From: CAZHLD01 sp964533185
GTDB taxonomy: Bacteria > Acidobacteriota > Terriglobia > Acidiferrales > UBA7541
Reading direction: 5' to 3'
DNA length: 36,234 nt
Assembly (NCBI GenBank): GCA_964533185.1
Contig: CAZHLD010000026.1
Location: 1-36,234, forward strand
Notes under the pieces: model-generated
What the model was told of the DNA's origin: nothing
The model's input: only the letters and a program-made list of their open reading frames with translations
Databases searched by the model: none
Part shown: piece after piece, positions 8,695 through 15,817 of the stretch
Layout: every line of letters starts with the position of its first letter
How positions within the stretch are numbered: position 1 is the first letter of the stretch
Program-made: the position numbers and the translations under genes

Positions 8695-9086
8695 GAATTT
8701 TTCCGCAGCTTTTCCATTCCCGTGTCAGCAGCATTGCAACCCATGTTGCGATTCTTTGCAGGCCGCGTTGTGAAATTCAGCGTGTCCGAATGCGGCGCAA
8801 GTTGCTGATTTTCTGCGCGATTGGGGTTGATGTTGCATTTCGAGGTGCTCCGCACGTTGCGTTCCTCAACAGGGCGCGTTGAAAACACCCGCGCACACTT
8901 CCCGCACACCTTTCTCTTCTTCAGCGACAAGTCCTGATTCTGCTTGGTGATCGCGACGCCCACTGCGACGCCGCTTGGCGCATGCGGTTGTGGCAGAGCA
9001 GTTGCCTCTAGATAGGACGGAACGCGGGCAGAGAGGCAAGAAGAGCCCGCGGCGCCGGACCTGAAGTTGAACGTGGGAGGTGCGTT
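8695..9086 (+). promoter_or_regulatory. intergenic control region upstream of the H-like/HybAB/two-component operon
   Basis: This 392-bp non-coding gap is AT-richer than its flanks and carries several GTTGC motifs (8745, 8801, 8832, 8856). One belongs to a near-palindrome at 8733-8752: ATTGCAAC, CCAT, GTTGCGAT, with a single mismatched pair. A shorter one, GCAAGTTGC, is at 8797-8805. A sigma-54 promoter match lies downstream at 8991. The arrangement, palindromic sites about 190-260 bp upstream of a -24/-12 promoter, is what enhancer-binding activators of the NtrC family use, and such an activator is encoded at 13671. The minus-strand open frame here has no protein-like character. Confidence 0.55.
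8991..9006 (+). promoter_or_regulatory. sigma-54 (-24/-12) promoter
   Basis: TGGCAG-N5-TTGCC with the invariant GG (8992-8993) and GC (9004-9005) exactly ten bases apart. This matches the sigma-54 consensus TGGCAC-N5-TTGCW at the key positions. Transcription would begin near 9017, about 70 bp before the ATG at 9087. It sits downstream of GTTGC-type palindromes and in front of an operon that ends in a sigma-54 activator gene. Confidence 0.6.
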
Positions 9087-9746
9087 ATGACCGTTCTACT
9101 CATTCTCGCCACATTTGTTCTGTTCCTGACGATCGATTACTTCTACAGCAAGAAGCGCGCCGCTGTGCCCGCAGTGCAGATGGCGCGGTCTGTCGCAGCG
9201 GTGCCGGACGTCGTGGCCGGCTTCCGCCTCCGCGAAAACTTCCGTTATCACCTCGGACACACCTGGGCGCTGGCCGAAAGCCCCAACCTGGTGCGCATCG
9301 GGATCGACGACTTTGCCGCCCGGTTGGCTGGCAAAGTAGAGCGAATCGCGCTGCCGCAACGTGGTCAGTGGGTGCGGCAGGGCCAGAAGATCATTGCGCT
9401 GTTCCGCGATGGTCAGAAGACGGAGATGGTCTCGCCCATCGAAGGCATGGTCACCGACGTCAATCCGGCCCTCGCGCAGGACCCCAACGCCGCGCGGCGC
9501 GATCCCTACGGGGAGGGCTGGCTGCTGACCGTGCAGTCGCCTGATGCGAAGACGAACTTCCGCAACCTGCTGGGTGGTGCGGTGGCGCGGAAGTGGTTGG
9601 AAGAAGCCGCCGCCCGTCTGCGCTTGCGCATGCCGGCGCTGGCCGGAGCCACGCTGCAGGACGGCGGTCTGGCCGTCGAGAACCTGACCGAGCATTTGCC
9701 GGATGCGGGGTGGAGCGAGTTGACACGCGAATTCTTCCTGGGCTGA
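9087..9746 (+). CDS. membrane-anchored glycine-cleavage-H-like protein, canonical lipoyl lysine position not conserved
   Basis: A 219-residue protein with an N-terminal membrane anchor (residues about 3-18), then an H-protein/lipoyl-like fold: LVRIGIDDFAARLAGKVERIALPQRGQWVRQGQ, followed by SPIEGMVTDVN and a GEGWLL segment typical of GcvH. Aligning SPIEG with the APVSG of GcvH puts G109, not lysine, at the lipoylation site; the nearest lysine is K111, two residues off. It may not be lipoylated, or may use a shifted lysine. No glycine-cleavage genes are nearby; instead it heads a HybA/HybB-like electron-transfer operon. Such H-like proteins in redox operons suggest a structural or carrier role. 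The start has a GGGAGG site just upstream. Confidence 0.75.
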   Translation: MTVLLILATFVLFLTIDYFYSKKRAAVPAVQMARSVAAVPDVVAGFRLRENFRYHLGHTWALAESPNLVRIGIDDFAARLAGKVERIALPQRGQWVRQGQKIIALFRDGQKTEMVSPIEGMVTDVNPALAQDPNAARRDPYGEGWLLTVQSPDAKTNFRNLLGGAVARKWLEEAAARLRLRMPALAGATLQDGGLAVENLTEHLPDAGWSELTREFFLG

Positions 9747-9777
9747 TGATCAATGCACCTCCCCATGAGTGCGCACG

Positions 9778-9806
9778 GCGTCCCGGTTGCGATTCGACCG
9801 GGACGC
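9778..9806 (+). terminator. 10-bp perfect hairpin, possible attenuator
   Basis: GCGTCCCGGT (9778-9787) pairs perfectly with ACCGGGACGC (9797-9806) around a 9-nt loop. No run of T follows, so it is not a classic intrinsic terminator. It lies 31 nt after the H-like gene. The loop carries most of a GTTGCGATTC copy, so it could instead be a DNA-binding site. Confidence 0.35.
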
Positions 9807-10012
9807 TGGATTTCTGGATGCACAATGGTTGGAATTCGACGAGCAGTGCCGTCGTAGGACAGTTCGCCAGCGCACCCACCTGCTGCGCTGAAATTCTCAG
9901 CGACATTCCGTACCCCAATCGTGACCCTCGGAAGAGGTCGATTACCTTGACTCAAGAGGCTGAGCCCCAAGCGGTTATTCGGTGTTGCGATTCTGTACAG
10001 TCGATTCCGCCG

Positions 10013-10028
10013 TGGAAGGCCGATTGCG
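10013..10028 (+). promoter_or_regulatory. second sigma-54 (-24/-12) promoter
   Basis: TGGAAG-N5-TTGCG with GG (10014-10015) and GC (10026-10027) ten bases apart. It agrees with the sigma-54 consensus at the invariant positions but less well in the -24 flank than the site at 8991. The start of transcription would be near 10039, about 24 bp before the HybA-like ATG. A GTTGCGATTC copy lies 20 bp upstream and another about 220 bp upstream. Confidence 0.45.
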
Positions 10029-10062
10029 AGCACTTCTCTTGGTGGTCCCTGGAGTCGAGACC

Positions 10063-10830
10063 ATGACTAAAGCCCTCCTGTACGACGCAACCCTCTGCAT
10101 CGGCTGCAAGCTCTGCGAGCAGGCCTGCGCCGAGCGCAACCAGCTTCCCTACGACGACAAGATTGCCGCGCAAACCGTGCAATCCGCGCACAAGTTTACG
10201 GTCGTGCTCACCCACGGCGACAAGTTCATGCGGCGACTGTGCATGAACTGTGAGGATCCCACCTGCGTCTCGGTCTGCCCGGTGGGCGCCTTCCGGAAAA
10301 CGGCCACTGGACCGGTGGTCTATGAAGAAGAACGCTGTATCGGCTGCCGCTACTGCATGTTGGCCTGCCCCTTCGGCGTGCCCAAGTACGAATGGGACAA
10401 AGTCCTGCCACGCGTGCGCAAGTGCGATATGTGCGCAGACCGCGTGGCCGCTGGGCGCCCGACGGCTTGCACTGAGATCTGTCCTACCGGCGCCACCAAG
10501 TTCGGCGAGCGCGCCGAACTCCTGCAGGTGGCCGAGCGACGTTTGCGAGAGCATCCCGAGCAGTACGTGAACCACATTTTCGGCGTCTCGGAGGTGGGCG
10601 GCACAGCGGTTCTGCTGCTTTCAAGCGTGCCCTTCGCAGATTTCGGTTACCGCACTGACCTGATGCACGAGCCGTTGCCGCTGTTGACCTACCGGGTCCT
10701 CTCGCGCATCCCCGACCTGGTCGGGCTGGGAAGCGTGCTGTTGGGCGGCATTTGGTGGATCACACATCGCCGCGAACAGGTAGCCGCAGCCGAAGCGGCC
10801 GAGTCGCACGAAACATCCGGCAAGAAGTGA
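10063..10830 (+). CDS. HybA-like ferredoxin subunit with four [4Fe-4S] clusters and a C-terminal anchor
   Basis: A 255-residue protein with sixteen cysteines in four ferredoxin motifs: CIGCKLCEQAC, CMNCEDPTCVSVCP, CIGCRYCMLACP and CDMC...CTEICP. This is the HybA/DmsB/NrfC pattern. A hydrophobic segment near the C-terminus (about 215-240) anchors it to the membrane, as in HybA. Unlike classical HybA there is no Tat signal: the protein starts directly with MTKALLYD, so the clusters probably face the cytoplasm. It would pass electrons to the NrfD/HybB-like partner encoded 8 nt downstream. No hydrogenase or molybdopterin catalytic subunit is encoded in the window, so the electron donor or acceptor is unknown. 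The start ATG is confirmed by the first cluster beginning 13 residues later. Confidence 0.88.
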   Translation: MTKALLYDATLCIGCKLCEQACAERNQLPYDDKIAAQTVQSAHKFTVVLTHGDKFMRRLCMNCEDPTCVSVCPVGAFRKTATGPVVYEEERCIGCRYCMLACPFGVPKYEWDKVLPRVRKCDMCADRVAAGRPTACTEICPTGATKFGERAELLQVAERRLREHPEQYVNHIFGVSEVGGTAVLLLSSVPFADFGYRTDLMHEPLPLLTYRVLSRIPDLVGLGSVLLGGIWWITHRREQVAAAEAAESHETSGKK

Positions 10831-10837
10831 GGCAGAC

Positions 10838-12007
10838 ATGCGCATCTCGATGCCCAGGCTGACGTTGTGGAAGATTGTGTTTGGCGTCGCGATGGTCGCG
10901 GCGCTCTATGCCACGGTGGTGCGCTTCACACGCGGGCTGGGCGCTTCCACCAATCTGAGCGACCAGTTTCCCTGGGGACTCTGGATCGGCTTCGACGTGC
11001 TTTGCGGTGTGATGCTCGCGGCGGGCGGATTCACCCTCACCGCTGCCGTGCACATCTTCAACGTGGAGCGCTTCAAGCCCATCATCCGGCCCACGCTGCT
11101 GACCGCGTTTCTGGGCTACCTGCTGGTGGTCATGGCCCTGCTCTTCGACCTCGGCCGCAGCTACCGCATCTGGCACCCGCTGGTGATGTGGAACCCGCGC
11201 TCGGTGATGTTCGAGGTGGCCTGGTGCGTCATGCTCTACACGGTGGTGCTGGGGTTGGAGTTTGCCCCGATCGTGTTCGAGCGGCTGCGCATGGGCCGGC
11301 CGCTGCGTATCCTGCGCGGCCTCTCCATCCCGCTGGTGATCGCCGGCGTGATCCTATCCACGCTGCACCAATCCTCACTGGGCAGCCTGTATTTGATCGT
11401 TCCGGAAAAGCTGCACCCGCTGTGGTATTCGCCGCTGCTGCCTGTCTTTTTCTTCCTCTCAGCAATTGCCATCGGCCTGGCGATGACGATTTTCGAATCC
11501 TCGATGAGCGCGAAGTATTTCCGGAAGCAGCTCGAACTGCCCTTGTTGCAGGATCTCGGACGGATCCTGGTGGTAGTGCTCGCTGTCTATTCGGCGCTGC
11601 GGTTGCAGGATCTCTACCACCGCGACGCGCTCCGGCTGGCCTTCCGGCCCGGCTATGAATCGTCACTCTTTCTGCTCGAAGTGCTGGCAGGTCTGCTTCT
11701 GCCGATTGCCCTGTTGCTCAGCCAGCGTGTCCGCAAGAGCCCCACGGGCCTATACGTCACGGCGGTGCTGGTCGTGCTTGGGTTCATCACCAACCGCCTG
11801 AACGTCAGCATCACCGGAATGGAAGCCTCCGCCGGCGTGCGCTACCTGCCGAAGTGGACCGAGCTCGCGGTCACCGCTGGAATCGTTGCCGCGGGCTTTG
11901 CCATCTTTGGTCTGGCGGCCAAGTACCTGCCGATCTTCCCCGAGGAAGAAGCAGCCCGGCACTCGGAAGAGGCTGCCGAAACCGAGCACTCCCATGTCGC
12001 CTCTTGA
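10838..12007 (+). CDS. NrfD/HybB-family quinone-interacting membrane protein
   Basis: A 389-residue integral membrane protein with about ten hydrophobic helices. It has the HybB-like opening (WKIVFGVAMVAALYATVVRFTRGLGASTNLSDQFPWGLWIGFDVL) and HQSSLGSLYLI in the middle. HybB/NrfD proteins form the quinone-reactive membrane subunit that partners with a four-cluster ferredoxin protein. The C-terminal tail is acidic and cytoplasmic. The gene starts 8 nt after the HybA-like gene and its end overlaps the kinase start by 14 nt, so the three genes are tightly coupled. The direction of electron flow (quinone reduction or quinol oxidation) cannot be read from the sequence. Confidence 0.9.
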   Translation: MRISMPRLTLWKIVFGVAMVAALYATVVRFTRGLGASTNLSDQFPWGLWIGFDVLCGVMLAAGGFTLTAAVHIFNVERFKPIIRPTLLTAFLGYLLVVMALLFDLGRSYRIWHPLVMWNPRSVMFEVAWCVMLYTVVLGLEFAPIVFERLRMGRPLRILRGLSIPLVIAGVILSTLHQSSLGSLYLIVPEKLHPLWYSPLLPVFFFLSAIAIGLAMTIFESSMSAKYFRKQLELPLLQDLGRILVVVLAVYSALRLQDLYHRDALRLAFRPGYESSLFLLEVLAGLLLPIALLLSQRVRKSPTGLYVTAVLVVLGFITNRLNVSITGMEASAGVRYLPKWTELAVTAGIVAAGFAIFGLAAKYLPIFPEEEAARHSEEAAETEHSHVAS

Positions 12008-13664
12008 CCAGCGCGCGCGTGCGCCGGGCCGCTGGAGCAACCGCCTGGCGGTCAAACTCGCTCTGCCTCTGGTCGCCAGCACGGCGGCCTTTTTCCTCCT
12101 GTTCAGCTACCTGAACCTGCGTCTGCAGCGCCGGCAGTCCGAGGAATTGCTGGTGCAGAGCGCCGAGCGGATCAGTGACGTCATCCAGCGCAGCACGCGG
12201 TACCAGATGATGCGCAACGACCGCGAAGCCCTCTACCAGGTCATCACCACCATCGGGAACGAGCCGGGGATCCGCCGCGTGCGCATCTTCAATGAGGAAG
12301 GGCGCATCAGCTTCTCCACGGACCCGGCCGAAGTCAATACGCTGGTCGATAAGAGCGCCGAGGCCTGCTACGCCTGCCACGCGCAGGCCCAGCCGCTCAC
12401 CCGCCTGGCCAGGCCCGACCGCGCGCGAATCTTCACAGACAGCAAGGGCCAGCGGGTGCTGGGCGTCATCCGGCCGATTGAGAATGAGACGGCCTGCTCG
12501 AATGCCGCCTGCCACGCCCACCCCGCCGACCGCCGCATCCTGGGCGTGATCGATGCGGATCTTTTTCTCGGCACCGTGGATGCGCAACTGGCCCAGCAGC
12601 AGCGGCGGTTGATGGCGTTCTCAGGCGGAGCCGTGGTGCTGATCTCGCTGGTGAGCGTGCTGTTTGTCTGGTTGGTGATCGACCGGCCGGTCCGCGAGCT
12701 GGCCCAGGGAACACGGCGCGTGGCCCAGGGCGACCTGGAGTCCCGGTTGGCCGTGCGCACCGACGACGAATTAGGCGGCCTGGCCGCCTCTTTCAACAAA
12801 ATGACTGGCGAGCTGGCCGGCGCGCGAGCTGAACTGACGGCCTGGGCGCGCGAATTGGAAGTGCGCGTGGAGCAGAAGACGCGCGAGCTGAAGCGCGCTC
12901 ACGAGCACATGTTGCAAGTGGAAAAAATGGCTTCGGTGGGCAAGCTGGCGGCCGTGGTGGCCCACGAGATTAATAACCCGCTGGCCGGCATACTCACCTA
13001 CACAAAGCTCTTGCGGAAATGGCTCGAGCGCGGCGAATGGGAATCGGCGCGGCGGGAAGAGGTGCGCAGCTCGCTCGAGTTGATCGAGGCCGAAAGCCGC
13101 CGCTGCGGCGAGATCGTGAAAAACCTACTGACCTTTTCCCGGACGGCGCCCATCCACTTTGAAGCTGCAAACCTACAGGGAGTCGTCGAAAGGGTGGCGC
13201 GGCTGGTGCAGCACCAAACGAACCTGGCCGGCATCCAGATACAGCTTGAGGTGGACCCGGCGCTGCCGAAGGTCTATTGCGACCCGGCCGCCATCCAGCA
13301 GGTGCTGCTCGCGCTGGTGCTCAACGCCATCGACGCCATGCCGCGCGGTGGAAATCTTTGGGTCCGGCTTCAGGGTTTGCCGGAATCGCAGGAGGTGCAG
13401 CTCCAGGTGAAGGACGACGGCAGCGGGATTGCTTCCGAGGTGCTCCCGCACCTGTTCGAGCCTTTCTTCACCACCAAAGAACGCGGCCGGGGCGTGGGTC
13501 TGGGATTGGCCGTCAGCCGCACCATCGTGGAGCGGCACGGCGGCCGGATTGCCGTTCACTCCGAGCCCGGCCAGGGAACTGTTTTCACTGTGACATTGCC
13601 GCGCGATGCCCGTGTTCCGGGGCCGGTGCCTGTCGCCGGAGAAGAACCTGCGAAAGCGAGGTGA
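11994..13664 (+). CDS. sensor histidine kinase with heme-binding motifs in the periplasmic sensor
   Basis: A 556-residue protein. A membrane helix at about 20-42 is followed by a periplasmic sensor of about 160 residues, a second helix (about 208-229), HAMP (about 230-282), a coiled coil, HisKA with phosphoacceptor H324 (VVAHEINNPL), and HATPase_c with N, G1 and G2 boxes (NAIDAM, DDGSGI, GVGLGLA). The sensor contains CYACH (C125-H129) and an expanded CSNAACH (C168-x4-C173-H174), consistent with covalently bound heme, so the kinase may read redox state, oxygen or nitric oxide. The ATG at 11994 lies inside the end of the NrfD-like gene. The response regulator follows within 7 nt. The second heme motif has nonstandard spacing, so one or two hemes are possible. 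Confidence 0.88.
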   Translation: MSPLDQRARAPGRWSNRLAVKLALPLVASTAAFFLLFSYLNLRLQRRQSEELLVQSAERISDVIQRSTRYQMMRNDREALYQVITTIGNEPGIRRVRIFNEEGRISFSTDPAEVNTLVDKSAEACYACHAQAQPLTRLARPDRARIFTDSKGQRVLGVIRPIENETACSNAACHAHPADRRILGVIDADLFLGTVDAQLAQQQRRLMAFSGGAVVLISLVSVLFVWLVIDRPVRELAQGTRRVAQGDLESRLAVRTDDELGGLAASFNKMTGELAGARAELTAWARELEVRVEQKTRELKRAHEHMLQVEKMASVGKLAAVVAHEINNPLAGILTYTKLLRKWLERGEWESARREEVRSSLELIEAESRRCGEIVKNLLTFSRTAPIHFEAANLQGVVERVARLVQHQTNLAGIQIQLEVDPALPKVYCDPAAIQQVLLALVLNAIDAMPRGGNLWVRLQGLPESQEVQLQVKDDGSGIASEVLPHLFEPFFTTKERGRGVGLGLAVSRTIVERHGGRIAVHSEPGQGTVFTVTLPRDARVPGPVPVAGEEPAKAR

Positions 13665-13670
13665 GCAGCC

Positions 13671-15035
13671 GTGAGGAATAAGGGTCACCTGTTGATTGTG
13701 GACGACGAAGCCATTGTCCGGGACTCGTTGAGCAAATGGTTCCACGAAGAGGGGTATGAGGTCGGCTCGGCCGAAAGCGCCGCCGAGGCGCTCACCCGCC
13801 TCGCCGAACGCCGTTGGGATCTGGCGCTGGTGGACATCAAGATGCCGGGTACCGACGGCATTGAGTTGCAGCGTCGCATGCAGGAGATCGACCCGGAGAT
13901 GGCCGTGATTATTATGACCGGTTACGCGTCGGTGGAGACGGCCGTACAAGCGCTCAAGAACGGCGCCTACGACTACGTCACCAAGCCCTTCGACCCGGAC
14001 GACATCGCCCATACCGTGAGCAATGCACTGTCCCACCAGCGGGCACGGCAGGAGAACGTGCGCCTGCGCGAGACGGTTGCCGAAGTGGCGCGTCCCGCCG
14101 AGCTAATCGGGAAGAGTGCGGCGATGCAGCGTGTTTTCGAGGCCATCGAAACCGTGGGGCCGACCGATGCAACCGTTCTGGTCACCGGCGACTCCGGCAC
14201 AGGTAAAGAGCTGGTCGCCCGGGCCATCCACGCGGCCAGCCCGCGGCGCTTCCACCCCCTGGTGGTGATCCATTGCGGCGCCTTGACGGAAACGCTGCTG
14301 GAATCCGAGCTCTTCGGCCACGAAAAGGGAGCGTTTACCGGCGCACAGTACCGCAAGAAGGGCAAGTTTGAGATTGCCGAGGGCGGGACCGTTTTCCTGG
14401 ACGAGATCGGTGACATCAGCCTGAAGACGCAGACGGACCTCCTGCGGGTGCTGCAGGAGCGCGAGATCACTCGTGTGGGCGGCACCCAGCCGATCCGCGT
14501 GGATTTCCGGTGCGTGGCGGCGACCAACAAGGACCTGGAAAAACTGATCGCCGAGGGCACCTTCCGGCCGGACCTCTTCTACCGCCTCAACGTCTTCCGC
14601 ATCGACATCCCGCCACTGCGGGAACGCCGCGAGGATATCCCTCCCTTGGTGGACCACTTCGTCCGGAAGTTTTCACAGGCCATGGCCAAGCGGATTGTGC
14701 GCGTCGCGCCGGAGGCGATGGCCTTGCTGCAGTCCTGCGACTGGCCGGGGAATGTGCGCGAACTGGAAAACGCCGTGGAACGGGCGATGGTGGTGGCCAG
14801 CCCGGCCGGAGAGGCCCCCGAGCTGCGTCCCGAAGACTTTACGCTGAAGCTCGACCGGAGCGGGGCGAGCTCGCGGACGCTCGAGGACGCAGAGCGGACG
14901 CACATCCTGCGCGTCCTGGAGGAGTGCGGAGGAAACCAGACGCGCGCCGCCGAGGCGCTCGATATCGACCGCGTGACCCTCTACAACAAGCTGAAGAGGT
15001 ACGGCTGGAAGCGGCCAGTCCCGGCCCAGAAATAG
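13671..15035 (+). CDS. sigma-54-dependent response regulator (NtrC family)
   Basis: A 454-residue protein with the full NtrC-type architecture: a receiver (phosphoacceptor D55 in LVDIKMPG, K105 in TKPF), an AAA+ domain with Walker A GDSGTGKE (173-180), the sigma-54 contact loop GAFTGA (220-225) and Walker B VFLDEIGD (241-248), and a Fis-type helix-turn-helix in the last 45 residues (GGNQTRAAEALDIDRVTLYNKLKRY). It uses a GTG start. It is the natural partner of the heme-type kinase encoded just upstream. The two -24/-12 promoter matches at 8991 and 10013 in the same unit make it the probable activator of its own operon. The binding site may be the GTTGCGATTC-type repeat, which is inference from location. 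Confidence 0.93.
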   Translation: MRNKGHLLIVDDEAIVRDSLSKWFHEEGYEVGSAESAAEALTRLAERRWDLALVDIKMPGTDGIELQRRMQEIDPEMAVIIMTGYASVETAVQALKNGAYDYVTKPFDPDDIAHTVSNALSHQRARQENVRLRETVAEVARPAELIGKSAAMQRVFEAIETVGPTDATVLVTGDSGTGKELVARAIHAASPRRFHPLVVIHCGALTETLLESELFGHEKGAFTGAQYRKKGKFEIAEGGTVFLDEIGDISLKTQTDLLRVLQEREITRVGGTQPIRVDFRCVAATNKDLEKLIAEGTFRPDLFYRLNVFRIDIPPLRERREDIPPLVDHFVRKFSQAMAKRIVRVAPEAMALLQSCDWPGNVRELENAVERAMVVASPAGEAPELRPEDFTLKLDRSGASSRTLEDAERTHILRVLEECGGNQTRAAEALDIDRVTLYNKLKRYGWKRPVPAQK

Positions 15036-15590
15036 ATGGCGCCCATGAGCGTCCTGCATCTGGTGGAAATTGGCACACTCGGAGAAGACTTGCTCGAACG
15101 ATTGCATACGGATTTGGCTGATGACTTTCGGTGGCGCTGTGAAGTCCTGCCGCTTCGGCTCGATCCGGAATTTGCCTTCCACGCCGAGCGCCAGCAATAC
15201 CATTCCACCGAACTCCTGGAGCGGTTGCGCGCGCTCGCGGCCCCGACCACCTGGAGGTTGCTCGGCGTGACGCCGGTGGATCTGTACATCCCCATCCTGA
15301 CGTTTGTCTTCGGCGAGGCGCAGTTGGAAGGCCGCTGCGCCGTTGTCTCCACGCACCGCCTGCGGCAGGAGTTCTACGGCTTGCCCGCGGATAAGAGTCT
15401 GCTGCAAGAGCGGCTGCGGAAAGAGGCCGTGCATGAGCTGGGCCACACGCTGGGATTGCGTCATTGTGAAGACTTTCGCTGCGCGATGGCTCCTTCCCAC
15501 AGTGTGGAGTGGATCGACCTGAAAGAGTCTTCCTTCTGCGCCACGTGTGCGGCACAGGCGGGGGCAAGGCTGCCCGCCACAAATTTCTGA
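15036..15590 (+). CDS. archaemetzincin-family zinc metalloprotease
   Basis: A 184-residue protein with the archaemetzincin signature HELGHTLGLRHC-x4-C-x-M: H133, H137 and H143 as zinc ligands, E134 as general base, then C144, C149 and M151. A further cysteine pair (FCATC) near residue 170 completes the second, structural zinc site known for the family. Length agrees with bacterial and archaeal archaemetzincins. The natural substrate is not known for the family. It begins immediately after the stop codon of the sigma-54 regulator (ATG 15036, or 15045), so it probably belongs to the same transcript, although it has no obvious functional link to electron transfer. Confidence 0.9.
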   Translation: MAPMSVLHLVEIGTLGEDLLERLHTDLADDFRWRCEVLPLRLDPEFAFHAERQQYHSTELLERLRALAAPTTWRLLGVTPVDLYIPILTFVFGEAQLEGRCAVVSTHRLRQEFYGLPADKSLLQERLRKEAVHELGHTLGLRHCEDFRCAMAPSHSVEWIDLKESSFCATCAAQAGARLPATNF

Positions 15591-15606
15591 CCGTCCCCGG
15601 GGTCAG
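15587..15606 (+). terminator. short hairpin at the end of the archaemetzincin gene
   Basis: CTGACC (15587-15592) can pair with GGTCAG (15601-15606), with a C/G-rich loop. It overlaps the stop codon and has no T run after it. It could mark the end of the transcript that began at 9017, but the evidence is weak. Confidence 0.3.
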
Positions 15607-15786
15607 CCCGGCCGTCCCTATCTTGCTTTCCCCGCTTGAATATTGACGTGGGCTAGGTAACGCAGGGGTGCTTTCCAACTGCGCTAACCGGCGCAGGCAG
15701 GCGACCCAAGAGGTTCACCCAAACCGTTAACCCATTTTTGTGCAAGGGGTTAGATGGCAGAGCCGATCTTGTCGGCTGGTACCCAT

Positions 15787-15814
15787 CGTGCCCTTGAACA
15801 AGACGGAGGGCACG
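15787..15814 (+). promoter_or_regulatory. hairpin in the tonB-like leader overlapping the ribosome site
   Basis: CGTGCCC (15787-15793) pairs perfectly with GGGCACG (15808-15814), 14 nt apart. The second arm takes up part of the GGAGGG ribosome site (15805-15810) for the start codon at 15818, so folding could limit translation. A separate inverted repeat, TAACCC (15728-15733) and GGGTTA (15747-15752), lies upstream. No known riboswitch consensus is recognisable. Confidence 0.35.
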
Positions 15815-15817
15815 ACC

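Larger units (their letters stand above)
9747..10062 (+). promoter_or_regulatory. intergenic region with a strong hairpin and two copies of GTTGCGATTC
   Basis: This 316-bp gap has no convincing gene. It contains a perfect 10-bp stem (9778-9787 with 9797-9806, loop of 9 nt) and two copies of GTTGCGATTC, one across that hairpin's loop (9786-9795) and one at 9984-9993. The third copy in the window is at 8745-8754, inside the near-palindrome upstream of the first sigma-54 promoter. A second sigma-54 promoter match follows at 10013. The hairpin could attenuate transcription from the first promoter so that the downstream genes can be controlled separately. Confidence 0.5.

Noticed and set aside
8691..8963. 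Minus-strand 90-residue frame in the gap before the H-like gene
   Set aside because: No motif; the region instead carries repeated GTTGC sites and a promoter, so it reads as regulatory DNA.
9778..9806. Hairpin as a CRISPR-like repeat
   Set aside because: Only one copy of the hairpin exists and no spacer array is present; no CRISPR array is seen in the window.
15778..15791. GG-N10-GC match upstream of the tonB-like gene
   Set aside because: It lies only about 25 bp from the start codon and poorly matches the rest of the -24/-12 consensus.
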